From: Mesorhizobium sp. M8A.F.Ca.ET.218.01.1.1
GTDB taxonomy: Bacteria > Pseudomonadota > Alphaproteobacteria > Rhizobiales > Rhizobiaceae
Direction: 5' to 3'
NCBI RefSeq assembly: GCF_004791165.1
Contig: NZ_SRUZ01000005.1
Span: 434,001 to 498,000 of the forward strand
Length of the DNA: 64,000 nt
The position numbers and the translations under genes are program-made. Within the stretch, counting starts at the first letter, position 1. Every line of letters starts with the position of its first letter. The notes below the pieces were generated by a model, which searched no databases, had not been told where the DNA came from, and saw only the letters and a program-made list of their open reading frames with translations. Below, piece after piece: positions 50,024 through 59,185 of the stretch.

Positions 50024-52912
50024 CTAGGCCTGCGTCAGCGGATACTGCTCCTTCAGCGTCTTCAGCACCTGGTCGCCCGGCATCGGCGCGCCGAACATGA
50101 AGCTCTGCACATATTCGCAGCCCATCTGGCGCAGCTCGAGCGCATCGCGCTCGTCGGAGATGCCCTCGGCGACGACAGACAGGCCGAGCTCATGCGCCAT
50201 GTTGACCATGGATTTGAGCAGCACGGCACGCTTGGGCGTGCTGTCGTCGACGAAGCTCTTGTCGATCTTGATGGTGTCGAAGGGGAACCGCGTCAGATAG
50301 GCGAGCGATGAATAGCCGGTGCCGAAATCGTCCAGCGACAGGCCAATGCCGAGCTGTTTCAGCTTGGTCAGCACATGGGCCGTCTGTTCGGGATTGTCCA
50401 TGACCAGGGACTCGGTGAGTTCGAGCCGGAAGCAGCGCGGCTTCAAATTGGCGCGTGCGATCACGGAACGCACATCGCTGACCAGGTCGCGGCGGATGAG
50501 CTGGCGGCTGGACAGGTTGACCGAGACCGACAGCGGTGCGTCGCCGATCTGCTTTTGCCATCCCGCGAGATCCTCGGCCGCCTGCTGCATGGCGAACAGG
50601 CCAAGCTGCACGATCAGCCCACAGCTTTCGGCGACCGGGATGAAATCGGCCGGCGGGATCATGCCGCGGCGTGGATGGTCCCAGCGCAGCAACGCTTCGA
50701 AGCCGGCAACGCTGCCGTCCTCGAGCCGCACGATCGGCTGGTAGGCAAGCGTGAATTCGCGCCGCTCAATGGCGCGCCGCAGGTCGGATTCGAATTGCAG
50801 CCGATCTGTGCCGACGGTGCGGAAAGCCGGGCGGAACGGCTCGATCCTGTCGCCGCCAAAACGCTTGGCCTGATGCATGGCGAGCTCGGCGTCCTTGACC
50901 ATGTCCTCCGCCGAGGTCTGCGCCGAGGTCCAGGTGATCAGCCCGATCGAGGCGGTCAGCACGATCTCGCGCTTGGCAAAGGTGATGGGGTTGTTGATCG
51001 CATGCTTGATGGCATCGGCCACGCCGGCGATGCGGGCGGGATCCTGCTCCGACAGCAGCATCAGGGCGAACTGGTCGCCGGCGAAGCGCGACAGCGAATC
51101 CTTCGGCTTCAACAGCCGGTGCAGGCGGCGCGCGATGGTGAGCAGGATGGTGTCGCCGGCCGAGATGCCGAGCCCGTCATTGACCTGCTTGAAGCGGTCG
51201 ATGTCGATGACGAAGACGGTCGGACGCACCTTCTCCTCGGTGCGGGCGATCGAGATGATCGCCTCCAGCCGGTTCATGAACAATTCGCGGTTCGGCAGGC
51301 CGGTCAGGTTGTCATGCACGGCGTCGTGCAGCAGCCTTTCCTCGGATTTCTTCTGTTCGGTGACGTCGACCATGGTGCCGACGCAGCGGATCACCTCGCC
51401 GTCCGACCCGATGACCGGGCGCGCGCGCAGGGCAAACCAGTGATAGTGCCCGTCGGCGCCGCGCAGGCGGAAATTCTGCGCCACCTTGCCGCGGCGATGT
51501 TCCAGAACGACGTCGAGCGTCGTGCGGAACGTGTCGCGGTCATCGGCGTGCAGCACCGGCAGCCAGTTGCGCGCGGCACCGCCCAGGCTGTTGGGAGCAA
51601 GGCCGAGCTGGATGCTGACATCGGGCTTGGTCACCACGCGGTCGCGCAGCACGTCCCAATCCCACACCGTATCGCCCGACCCCGCGACGGCCAGCGCCTG
51701 TCGCTCGAGATCGGAGAACAGCCCCTGATGCAGCGCACCGCCTGCAAAGGCGTGCTGCATGACGGTGAAGCCGATCAAGAGGATGATCAGGATCAGCCCG
51801 CCGCCAAGTGCTGGCTGGGCGATGTCGTTGTCGAGCATGCCGGTGATCGCCATCCACGACCCGCATAGCCATAACAGCACCATGACCCAACTGGGCACCA
51901 GCATGATGGCGCGGTCATAACCACGAATGCCGAGGAAGATGATCAGGCCGAGCCCGGTCAGCGCCGTGGCGGCAAACGAGATGCGGGCGATGCCGGCGGC
52001 GACCGCCGGATCGACGATGGCGACGCCGGCGATCAGCAGCAGGCCGAGGATCCAGACCAGGGCGCCATAGCTGAAATGGCCGTGCCACCGATTGAGGTTG
52101 AGATAGGCGAACAGGAACACCACGAAGGTCGCCGCCAGCGCCACCTCCGTTCCGGCTCGCCACATCTGCTCGTTGCCGGGCGAAATCTCGATGACCTTGT
52201 TGAGGAAGCCGAAATCGACGCAGATATAGGCAAGAACCGCCCAGGCGAGGGCTGCCGTCGCCGGGAACATCGACGTTCCCTTGACGACGAACAGGATGGT
52301 CAGGAACAGCGCCAGAAGGCCGGCAATGCCGATGACGATGCCGCGAAACAGCGTGTAGGAATTGACCGAGTCCTTGTAGGATTCCGGATCCCAGAGGTAG
52401 ACTTGCGGCAGCTTCGGCGAGGCAAGCTCGGCGATGAAGGTGATCACCGTGCCGGGGTTCAGCGTCACCCGGAACACGTCGGCATCGGGGCTGGTCTGGC
52501 GGTCGAGCGCGAAGCCTTCGCTGGGCGTGATGGCGGCGATGCGCGTCGAGCCGAGATCCGGCCAGAAGATGCCGGAATTGACCAGCCGGAAATGCGGCGC
52601 GACGATCAGCCTGTCGAGCTGCTGGTCGGTGGTGTTGGCGAGCGCGAACACCGCCCAGTCGCCGGTCGAGCGGGCGTCGTTGGCTTCGACCTCGATGCGC
52701 CGCACGATGCCGTCCGGCCCGGGCGCGGTCGACACCTGGAAGTTCTCACCCTGATTGCGGTAGATCTCGACGGCGCGCGAAAGGTCGAGCGCGACATCGT
52801 CGCGGGCAATCTTGATGGGTTCTACGGCAAAGGCCGACGAAGCCGCGCACAGCGTCAGCATCGTCGCCAGCAGAAAGGCGAACAGCGGTCCGTTTCGCAG
52901 GAAATTCGTCAA
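50024..52912 (-). CDS. RgsP-like membrane protein: DISMED2-7TM-PAS-GGDEF(degenerate)-EAL
   Basis: 962 residues. Order: signal peptide (FAFLLATMLTLCAASSAFA), periplasmic 7TMR-DISMED2-like domain to about 175, seven helices 185-405, PAS (about 415-525, with VTEQKKSEERLLHDAVHDNLTGLPNR leading out), GGDEF (about 530-690), and EAL to the end. The GGDEF signature reads AGDQF near residue 611, so diguanylate cyclase activity is unlikely. The EAL part keeps FEALLRW near 737, SVNLSSRQL, LELTES, DDFGTGYSSL and TIKIDKSF, so phosphodiesterase activity is likely. The architecture and AGDQF match RgsP, the essential polar-growth protein of Sinorhizobium meliloti (from memory). Last gene of the thrC operon. 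Confidence 0.85.
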   Translation of the reverse strand: MTNFLRNGPLFAFLLATMLTLCAASSAFAVEPIKIARDDVALDLSRAVEIYRNQGENFQVSTAPGPDGIVRRIEVEANDARSTGDWAVFALANTTDQQLDRLIVAPHFRLVNSGIFWPDLGSTRIAAITPSEGFALDRQTSPDADVFRVTLNPGTVITFIAELASPKLPQVYLWDPESYKDSVNSYTLFRGIVIGIAGLLALFLTILFVVKGTSMFPATAALAWAVLAYICVDFGFLNKVIEISPGNEQMWRAGTEVALAATFVVFLFAYLNLNRWHGHFSYGALVWILGLLLIAGVAIVDPAVAAGIARISFAATALTGLGLIIFLGIRGYDRAIMLVPSWVMVLLWLCGSWMAITGMLDNDIAQPALGGGLILIILLIGFTVMQHAFAGGALHQGLFSDLERQALAVAGSGDTVWDWDVLRDRVVTKPDVSIQLGLAPNSLGGAARNWLPVLHADDRDTFRTTLDVVLEHRRGKVAQNFRLRGADGHYHWFALRARPVIGSDGEVIRCVGTMVDVTEQKKSEERLLHDAVHDNLTGLPNRELFMNRLEAIISIARTEEKVRPTVFVIDIDRFKQVNDGLGISAGDTILLTIARRLHRLLKPKDSLSRFAGDQFALMLLSEQDPARIAGVADAIKHAINNPITFAKREIVLTASIGLITWTSAQTSAEDMVKDAELAMHQAKRFGGDRIEPFRPAFRTVGTDRLQFESDLRRAIERREFTLAYQPIVRLEDGSVAGFEALLRWDHPRRGMIPPADFIPVAESCGLIVQLGLFAMQQAAEDLAGWQKQIGDAPLSVSVNLSSRQLIRRDLVSDVRSVIARANLKPRCFRLELTESLVMDNPEQTAHVLTKLKQLGIGLSLDDFGTGYSSLAYLTRFPFDTIKIDKSFVDDSTPKRAVLLKSMVNMAHELGLSVVAEGISDERDALELRQMGCEYVQSFMFGAPMPGDQVLKTLKEQYPLTQA

Positions 52913-52915
52913 AAA

Positions 52916-53512
52916 TCAGTCCTTCGTTCCAGCGCCCGGCGGATCGTCGGCGATCCGGGCGTAGAGGTAATGGTCCTGCCAGATGCCGTTGATCCTGAGA
53001 TAGGATCGCAGAAGTCCTTCGCGCCGGAATCCGGCTTTTTCAAGCACGCGGATCGACCTGATATTGTCGGGAATACAGGCGGCTTCGATCCGGTGCAACC
53101 TCAGCGTATCGAAGGCGAAGCGGGCCACCACCTTGACCGCGTCGGTCATCAGGCCACGGCCGCCGAAGCGTTCGCCGATCCAGTAGCCGACATGGCCGCT
53201 TTGCGAGACGCCGTGACGTATGTTGCCGAGCGTGATGCCGCCCGCGAGCTTGCCGCTCGACTTCTCGAAGATGAAGAAGGCGATCGCCGTTCCCTGTGCA
53301 TAGTCCTCGCGATAGCGGCTGATGCGCAGGCGCCATGCCGTGCGGTCGAGTTCGTCGGGGGTCCAGCGCGGCTCCCACGGCTCCAGGAACGTCCGGCTTT
53401 CGCCGCGCACCGCCGACCACTCGCGATAATCGCTGGTGAACGGCACGCGCAGCGTGACGAGGTTGCCCTTCAGTGCCGGCAGGTCACGGCGAAAGAAAGG
53501 GAGCGCGAACAC
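52916..53512 (-). CDS. GNAT family N-acetyltransferase (RimJ/RimL-like)
   Basis: 198 residues with the acetyl-CoA fold of the ribosomal-protein or antibiotic acetyltransferases: GGITLGNIRHGVSQSGHVGYWIGERFGGRGLMTDAV contains motif A (the GxGxx pantetheine loop) and ALRLHRIEAACIPDNIRSIRVLEKAGFRREG is the typical RimJ ending. Substrate unknown; RimJ acetylates the N-terminus of ribosomal protein S5 in E. coli. It lies between the M16 peptidase gene (12-base gap) and the RgsP-like gene (3-base gap), on one transcript. Confidence 0.9.
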   Translation of the reverse strand: MFALPFFRRDLPALKGNLVTLRVPFTSDYREWSAVRGESRTFLEPWEPRWTPDELDRTAWRLRISRYREDYAQGTAIAFFIFEKSSGKLAGGITLGNIRHGVSQSGHVGYWIGERFGGRGLMTDAVKVVARFAFDTLRLHRIEAACIPDNIRSIRVLEKAGFRREGLLRSYLRINGIWQDHYLYARIADDPPGAGTKD

Positions 53513-53524
53513 GGCGCTTGGGAC

Positions 53525-54817
53525 TTAGACGGCGAGCCTGCGGGCCGTGGCCTGCGTACCCGGAAGCGAATCGAGGATCGCCTCGTATGGTGCCAGCGTA
53601 CCCACGGGCCCGACAGCGGTAAGCGTCGGCTTGGTCGAGAACATCCGCGACGACAGGTCGGTCAGGCGCTCGATCGTCAGCGCCGCCAGCCGCTCCATCA
53701 ACTCTTCCTTTGCGATCGGACGGCCGAAAAGCAGCAGTTGGCGCGCGATCTGCGAGGCACGGCTGGCCGGACTTTCGGCGGACATGATCAGCCCGGCGCG
53801 ATACTGGGCGCGCGCACGGTCGAGTTCTTCTTGAAGGATGCTCTCGCCGGCCTTCTGCAACTCGTCAATGATGACAGGCACCAGCTTGGCGATGTCGCTT
53901 TGCCCCGTGGCGGCATGGACGCCGAATATGCCCGTATCGGAAAAACCCCAGTGGAAGGCATAGACCGAATAGCACAGGCCGCGTTTCTCGCGGACTTCCT
54001 GGAACAGACGCGACGACATGCCGCCGCCCAGAATCATCGACAGCACCTGCGAGGCGTAGAAATCGCGCACATGATAGGCGCGGCCCTCGAAGCCCAGCAC
54101 GATCTGCGCGTCCATCAGGTCGCGGTCCTCACGGAAATCGCCGCCGACATATTGCGCGTATTGCGGAATGGTGCTGTCGGCCTTGCTGCGGAAGCCGCCG
54201 AGCCGGTTTTCGACCTCGCGCACGAACTTGTCGTGCTTGATGTCGCCGGCCGCCACGATCACCATCCGCTCGGCGCCATACTGGCGTTCGATGAAATCGT
54301 GCAACTGCTTGGAGGTGAAGGATTTTACCGTTTCGGGCGTGCCCAGGATCGAGCGGCCGATGGTCTGGTGGCGGAAGGCCGTCTCGGTGAAACGGTCGAA
54401 AACGATGTCGTCGGGCGTGTCGTGCGCGGCGCCGATCTCCTGCAGGATGACGTGCTGCTCGCGCTCGAGTTCCTGCGGGTCGAATTCGGACTCCTGCAGG
54501 ATGTCGGACAGGATGTCGACGGCCAGCGGCACGTCGTCGGAGAGCACCCTGGCGTAGTAGGAGGTGGTCTCGACGCTGGTGGCGGCATTGATCTCGCCGC
54601 CGACGTCCTCGATTTCCGAGGCGATCTCGAAGGCGCTTCGCCGCTTCGTCCCCTTGAACGCCATGTGTTCGAGCAGATGGGCCATGCCATGCTCTTCTTC
54701 GCGTTCATTGCGGGCACCCGACTTGACCCAGGCACCCAAGGCAACCGATTCGATACTTGGAAGGGTTTCGGTGGCGACTGTCAGGCCGTTCGACAGACGG
54801 CTTACCTCAACACCCAT
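53525..54817 (-). CDS. M16 family zinc metallopeptidase (processing-peptidase-like)
   Basis: 430 residues in two M16 domains, resembling the beta subunit of the mitochondrial processing peptidase. The inverted zinc motif is intact: HLLEHMAFKGTKRR near residue 47, with the distal Glu in LEREQHVILQEI about 75 residues later. The second domain lacks zinc ligands, as normal (YRAGLIMSAESPASRA). Probable cytoplasmic protease for short or misfolded peptides. Operon: thrC upstream (14 bases), GNAT downstream. Confidence 0.94.
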   Translation of the reverse strand: MGVEVSRLSNGLTVATETLPSIESVALGAWVKSGARNEREEEHGMAHLLEHMAFKGTKRRSAFEIASEIEDVGGEINAATSVETTSYYARVLSDDVPLAVDILSDILQESEFDPQELEREQHVILQEIGAAHDTPDDIVFDRFTETAFRHQTIGRSILGTPETVKSFTSKQLHDFIERQYGAERMVIVAAGDIKHDKFVREVENRLGGFRSKADSTIPQYAQYVGGDFREDRDLMDAQIVLGFEGRAYHVRDFYASQVLSMILGGGMSSRLFQEVREKRGLCYSVYAFHWGFSDTGIFGVHAATGQSDIAKLVPVIIDELQKAGESILQEELDRARAQYRAGLIMSAESPASRASQIARQLLLFGRPIAKEELMERLAALTIERLTDLSSRMFSTKPTLTAVGPVGTLAPYEAILDSLPGTQATARRLAV

Positions 54818-54831
54818 ATGGCTCGTACTCC

Positions 54832-56229
54832 CTAACGCGCCGCCCGCGCACGGCGGCTGACGTAATCTTCCACCATTTTCAGGTCGGATGGAAGTACCGT
54901 GTATTTTTCCTCAAATGTCATCAATCCCCCTAGCCATGCGGGCAGGGCGGGCGAGACACCGCTGGCGGCCTCGACGGCGGCCGGGAATTTCGCCGGATGT
55001 GCAGTGCCCAGCACCACCATCGGCACGGCGCCCGATGCTTTGCCGGCCGCGACATACATGGCCGCGGCGGTGTGCGGATCTAGAAGATAATTGCTGCCCG
55101 CGAGCGTCGAGCGGATGGTGGCGGCGACCTCGTCCATATCGGCGCGGCCGGCATCGAATTCGGACCGCATCCCGGCAATTTCCCGGGCTTCGATGGTGAA
55201 AGCGCCCGATTGCTTCAGGCCGGCCATGTAGCGCCGCACCGTCGCCGCATCGCGGTTTGATGCCTCGAAAAGCAGGCGTTCGAAGTTCGAGGAAACCTGG
55301 ATGTCCATCGACGGCGAGGTGGTCGCAAAGACGCCCTTGGTGCGGTATTCGCCGGTCGCGAAGGTGCGAGCCAATATGTCGTTGTCGTTGGTGGCGATGA
55401 CCAGCCGGTCGATCGGCAGGCCCATCTTCTTGGCGGCGTAGCCGGCGAAGATATCGCCGAAATTGCCGGTCGGCACGGTAAAGGAGACCGGCCTGTCCGG
55501 TGCGCCGAGCGACAATGCCGAGGAGAAATAATAGACGATCTGGGCCATGATGCGCGCCCAGTTGATCGAATTGACCCCCGACAGCGACACCCGGTCGCGA
55601 AAGCCGTGATCGTTGAACATATCCTTCAGCAGGCCCTGACAGTCGTCGAAATTGCCTTCGATCGCCAGTGCATGGACATTTTCAGCCTTCGACGTGGTCA
55701 TCTGCCGCTGCTGCACCGGCGAGACGCGGCCATGCGGGAACAGGATGAAGATGTCGGTGCGGCTGCGCCCGGCAAAGGCGTCTATGGCCGCGCCGCCGGT
55801 ATCGCCCGACGTGGCGCCGACGATGGTGGCATGCTGGCCGCGTTCGGCAAGCACATGGTCCATCAGCCGGGCAAGCAATTGCATCGCCACGTCCTTGAAC
55901 GCCAGCGTCGGCCCATGGAAGAGTTCGAGGACAAAAGTGTTGGCGCCGGTCTGGACCAGCGGGCAGACAGCCTCATGGCGGAAGGTGGCATAGGCTTCGC
56001 GGACCAGGCGCTCGAAGACCGGTGCGGCGATCTCGCCGCCGAGGAACGGCGTCAGCAGGCGGATTGCAAGGTCAGGATAGGCAAGGCCACGCATGGCGCG
56101 GATCTCGGATGACGAGAAGTGTGGCCATTCGCGCGGCACATAAAGCCCGCCATCGCGCGCCAGGCCGGCCAGGACGGCGTCGGAAAATCCAAGCGAGGGC
56201 GCTTCCCCGCGGGTACTCACATAGTGCAT
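54832..56229 (-). CDS. thrC: Threonine synthase
   Basis: PLP enzyme converting O-phosphohomoserine to threonine, the step after ThrB. 465 residues. Signatures: MHYVSTRGEAPSLGFSDAVLAGLARDGGLYVP at the start, HGPTLAFKDVAMQLLARL with the PLP-binding Lys near 107, VGATSGDTGGAAIDAFAG for the phosphate site, and PTGNFGDIFAGYAAKKMG. Start ATG at 56229; an ATG 39 bases upstream adds 13 unlike residues. First gene of a minus-strand operon that continues into the M16 peptidase, GNAT and RgsP-like genes. Confidence 0.96.
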   Translation of the reverse strand: MHYVSTRGEAPSLGFSDAVLAGLARDGGLYVPREWPHFSSSEIRAMRGLAYPDLAIRLLTPFLGGEIAAPVFERLVREAYATFRHEAVCPLVQTGANTFVLELFHGPTLAFKDVAMQLLARLMDHVLAERGQHATIVGATSGDTGGAAIDAFAGRSRTDIFILFPHGRVSPVQQRQMTTSKAENVHALAIEGNFDDCQGLLKDMFNDHGFRDRVSLSGVNSINWARIMAQIVYYFSSALSLGAPDRPVSFTVPTGNFGDIFAGYAAKKMGLPIDRLVIATNDNDILARTFATGEYRTKGVFATTSPSMDIQVSSNFERLLFEASNRDAATVRRYMAGLKQSGAFTIEAREIAGMRSEFDAGRADMDEVAATIRSTLAGSNYLLDPHTAAAMYVAAGKASGAVPMVVLGTAHPAKFPAAVEAASGVSPALPAWLGGLMTFEEKYTVLPSDLKMVEDYVSRRARAAR

Positions 56230-56358
56230 GTCACAGATCCGTTTGCCGCCTGTTTTTCCGTTCACCACAAGGTGGTTAATTTCTGCACCGGCTGTAGTCG
56301 CATTTTTGCCGCGCGGTTGATATACGTCACCAGCTTTGCGAGAGGGAAGTGCAGTTTC

Positions 56359-57084
56359 ATGGCGTTTCGTATATCAAGTGGTCGCTTTTTGGCGGGTCTC
56401 GCGCTCACGGGCTTTATGCTTGCCGCCGCCGGCTGCCAATCCGGCGACAATGGCATCTTGAACCTCGGTTTCGGCAAGAAGGACCCGACGGCGCCACCGC
56501 CGCCGCAGGACCCCAAGGTGCTGGCCAGCCAGCTGAACGCCTACTGCCCAAGGGTGACGGTGCGCGATGGCACGGCGTTCTTCAACACCTATGTCAACGA
56601 GGCCCGGAAGCCCAAGCCGAAGCTCAAGAAGACCGGCGACGCCGCTGCGGATGCAGCGGCCCAGGCAGCGGCTGACGCCGCCGCCGCTACTCCGCCCGAC
56701 GATTCGGCGAGGATCATTTATCAGGCATCGATCAGCGACGTGACCCGCGATTGCAGCCGTGCCGACGGACAACTGACGATGACGATCGCGGTTGCCGGCA
56801 AGATCGTACCAGGGCCGAAATTCACTCCGGGCACCATCACCATGCCGATCCGTACCGCGGTGATGCACGGCACCGACGTGCTTTATTCGCAAATCCACCA
56901 GTATCAGGTCCAGGTCACCGATCCCTCGGTCGCGACCCAGTTCGTCTTCACCGATTCCAATATCGTCGTACCGGCGCCGACGGCTGCGGACTATCAGGCC
57001 TATGCCGGTTATGATGAAACCGCGCCCAAGGCTACAACCGACAAGTCGAAGCGCAAGAAGAAGAAAGCCGCGGCAACGAACTGA
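56359..57084 (+). CDS. Putative lipoprotein of unknown function
   Basis: 241 residues with a lipoprotein signal: hydrophobic core FLAGLALTGFMLAAAGC puts the lipidated Cys at residue 26. Then come a Pro-rich linker, an alanine-rich segment (DAAADAAAQAAADAAAATP, residues about 90-115) that may be helical, and a beta-rich domain with ISDVTRDCSRADGQLTMTIAVAGKIV and VTDPSVATQFVFTDSNIVVP. The tail is Lys-rich. No family recognised; similar envelope lipoproteins are common in rhizobia. Start ATG at 56359 with agaggga upstream. Divergent from thrC. Confidence 0.72.
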   Translation: MAFRISSGRFLAGLALTGFMLAAAGCQSGDNGILNLGFGKKDPTAPPPPQDPKVLASQLNAYCPRVTVRDGTAFFNTYVNEARKPKPKLKKTGDAAADAAAQAAADAAAATPPDDSARIIYQASISDVTRDCSRADGQLTMTIAVAGKIVPGPKFTPGTITMPIRTAVMHGTDVLYSQIHQYQVQVTDPSVATQFVFTDSNIVVPAPTAADYQAYAGYDETAPKATTDKSKRKKKKAAATN

Positions 57085-57099
57085 GCGGCCCTCAGCGTG

Positions 57100-57123
57100 G
57101 CGTGCGTCCGGTCGGGCGCACGC
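57100..57123. terminator. Hairpin between convergent genes
   Basis: gcgtgcg and cgcacgc pair around a 10-base loop (57100-57123), between the lipoprotein stop (57084) and the HAD stop (57127). No T-run follows on either strand. It probably marks the end of both transcripts, but the type of termination is unclear. Confidence 0.45.
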
Positions 57124-57126
57124 AGC

Positions 57127-57816
57127 TCAAGCATTCGCAGACCACTCCGACAGCGCCGCGATAACGCTTTTCAACTCCGCCCACCGCCGGATCACCGTTT
57201 CGGCGCCGGCCTCCGTCAGGGCATCGGCGTGGCCGGGATAGCTGTGGCTCGCGCCCGTAAAACCGATCACGCGCATACCGGCGGCCGTGGCGCCGGTGAC
57301 GCCGTGCACGGAATCCTCGATGACGAAGGTGTTCGCCGGGTTGGCGCCGAGCTTTTCGGCGGCATGCAGGAACACGTCCGGGGCCGGTTTGGTCTTTCCG
57401 GTGGGCGTCTCCAGCGCCGAGAAGATGCGTCCGGCGAAGAATGGCAGCAGATGCACCTTCTCCAGCATGAACTCGATCCGCTCCGAACGTGAATTGGAGC
57501 AGATGCAGCGTTGCGTCGTGACCGAGGCGACCGCTTCCCGCACGCCTTCGATGGCACGAACGTCGCTGCGCAGTTTGCGGTCGACCAGTTCCTCGGCGCG
57601 ATCGATCAACGAGACCTGGAACGGGATCTTGGACTTCTCCTCGATCCGCATCAGTATGTCCTTGAAGGTCAGGCCCGCATAGGTCTCGGCAATCTCCTCC
57701 GCCGAGACTTCATATCCGGCCAGGGTGATCAATTCGGCCTCGACCCGTGCGGCGATGATTTCGGAATCGACGAGCACGCCGTCGCAATCGAAGATGACAA
57801 GGTCTGGCTGGGGCAT
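57127..57816 (-). CDS. HAD-IA family phosphatase
   Basis: Hydrolase of 229 residues. HAD motif I is FDCDGVLVDSE (nucleophile Asp10, acid Asp12), motif II is CSNSRSE near residue 107, motif III Lys lies in GKTKPAPDVFLHAA near 140, and motif IV is VIEDSVHGVTGA near 165. The helical cap between motifs I and II is that of the phosphoglycolate phosphatase/beta-phosphoglucomutase group (YqaB-like). Substrate unknown. It is divergent from ccrM. Confidence 0.9.
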   Translation of the reverse strand: MPQPDLVIFDCDGVLVDSEIIAARVEAELITLAGYEVSAEEIAETYAGLTFKDILMRIEEKSKIPFQVSLIDRAEELVDRKLRSDVRAIEGVREAVASVTTQRCICSNSRSERIEFMLEKVHLLPFFAGRIFSALETPTGKTKPAPDVFLHAAEKLGANPANTFVIEDSVHGVTGATAAGMRVIGFTGASHSYPGHADALTEAGAETVIRRWAELKSVIAALSEWSANA

Positions 57817-57947
57817 GATGATCCGGACGATGGAGGATGGAGAAATGGCCGCTCAGGGCTCAAGCGGCGCGGCATACACCAATGGGCACGCCTTCGCAAA
57901 CTCCTGCACCGGATCGATAAAGCTTCACCGAATATTTACGCTGATCG

Positions 57948-57955
57948 GTAACCAT
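57948..57955 (+). promoter_or_regulatory. Candidate CtrA half-site upstream of ccrM
   Basis: gTAACCAT differs by one base from the TTAACCAT element bound by the cell-cycle regulator CtrA in alphaproteobacteria. It lies 40 bases before the ccrM start, and ccrM is a known CtrA target in Caulobacter. A single short match, so tentative. Confidence 0.3.
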
Positions 57956-57994
57956 AACGGGGAGTAAACAGTAACGCGTGCCTTGGGTGTAAAA

Positions 57995-59128
57995 ATGTCA
58001 GCCGTGCGTCTTCTCGACGAGCTCTCCCATGCTCCCCAGCAATCCGAATGGCTGGACACGATCCTGAAAGGCGACTGTGTCGCGGCGCTCGACCGCCTGC
58101 CGGAAAAGTCGATCGACGTCATCTTTGCCGATCCCCCCTACAATCTGCAGCTCGACGGCGATCTGCATCGTCCCGACCAGTCCAAGGTCGATGCGGTCGA
58201 CGACGACTGGGACCAGTTCGAGAGCTTCGAAGCCTATGACGCCTTCACCCGCGCCTGGCTGCTGGCGGCGCGCCGCGTGCTGAAGCCCAACGGCACGATC
58301 TGGGTCATCGGCTCCTACCACAACATCTTCCGGGTCGGCGCCAAGATGCAGGATCTCGGCTTCTGGATCCTCAACGACGTGGTCTGGCGCAAGACCAATC
58401 CGATGCCGAATTTCCGCGGCCGCCGCTTCCAGAACGCGCATGAGACGATGATCTGGGCCTCGCGCGATCAGAAGGGCAAGGGCTATACCTTCAACTACGA
58501 AGCGCTGAAGGCGTCGAACGACGATATCCAGATGCGCTCCGACTGGCTGTTCCCGATCTGCACCGGCGGCGAGCGCTTGAAGAACGACAATGGCGACAAG
58601 CTGCATCCGACACAGAAGCCCGAGGCGCTGCTTGCCCGTATCATGATGGCCTCGACCAAGCCGGGGGACGTCGTGCTCGACCCGTTCTTCGGCTCCGGCA
58701 CGACGGGTGCCGTGGCCAAGCGCCTCGGCCGCCACTTCGTCGGCATCGAGCGCGAGCAGGCCTATATCGACGCCGCCAATGAGCGCATCGATGCCGTGCG
58801 GCCACTCGACGAAGCGGATCTCACCGTGCTTACCGGCAAGCGCGCCGAGCCGCGCGTCGCCTTCGTCAGCCTGATCGACACCGGTCTGGTGACGCCCGGT
58901 GCCACGCTCTATGACGCCAAGAAGCGCTGGGCCGCCAAGGTTCGCGCCGACGGCACCGTGGCGATCGGCGACAGCGCCGGCTCGATCCACAAGATCGGCG
59001 CCGAGGTGCAGGGGCTGGACGCCTGCAATGGCTGGACCTTCTGGCATTATGAGCGCAGCGGCGGACTTACCCCCATTGACGAACTGCGCCGCATCGCCCG
59101 CCTCGGCATGGAGCGGGCAGGGGGCTGA
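57995..59128 (+). CDS. ccrM: Cell-cycle-regulated adenine-N6 DNA methyltransferase (GANTC)
   Basis: 377 residues. Beta-class arrangement: DPPY at residues 46-49 (FADPPYNLQLDGDL) comes before the SAM-binding DPFFGSGTTGAVAKRLGRHFVGIE near 229. The C-terminal 80-residue domain (KRWAAKVRADGTVAIGD, HKIGAEVQGLDACNGW, IDELRR) is specific to CcrM of alphaproteobacteria, which methylates GANTC and is made only late in the cell cycle. The ATG at 57995 is used; a TTG 12 bases upstream is possible. No restriction enzyme gene is near, consistent with an orphan enzyme. Confidence 0.96.
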   Translation: MSAVRLLDELSHAPQQSEWLDTILKGDCVAALDRLPEKSIDVIFADPPYNLQLDGDLHRPDQSKVDAVDDDWDQFESFEAYDAFTRAWLLAARRVLKPNGTIWVIGSYHNIFRVGAKMQDLGFWILNDVVWRKTNPMPNFRGRRFQNAHETMIWASRDQKGKGYTFNYEALKASNDDIQMRSDWLFPICTGGERLKNDNGDKLHPTQKPEALLARIMMASTKPGDVVLDPFFGSGTTGAVAKRLGRHFVGIEREQAYIDAANERIDAVRPLDEADLTVLTGKRAEPRVAFVSLIDTGLVTPGATLYDAKKRWAAKVRADGTVAIGDSAGSIHKIGAEVQGLDACNGWTFWHYERSGGLTPIDELRRIARLGMERAGG

Positions 59129-59185
59129 CTCCTGCCGCTTATTCGTTGATTCAAAGTCTCAACGGATCGCCGCAAGCGATAGAGA

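Noticed and set aside
52076..54835. An open plus-strand frame of about 900 codons opposite the RgsP-like, GNAT and M16 genes
   Set aside because: It crosses three well-supported genes on the other strand and has low-complexity Arg/Gln/Asp composition; a GC-skew artefact.
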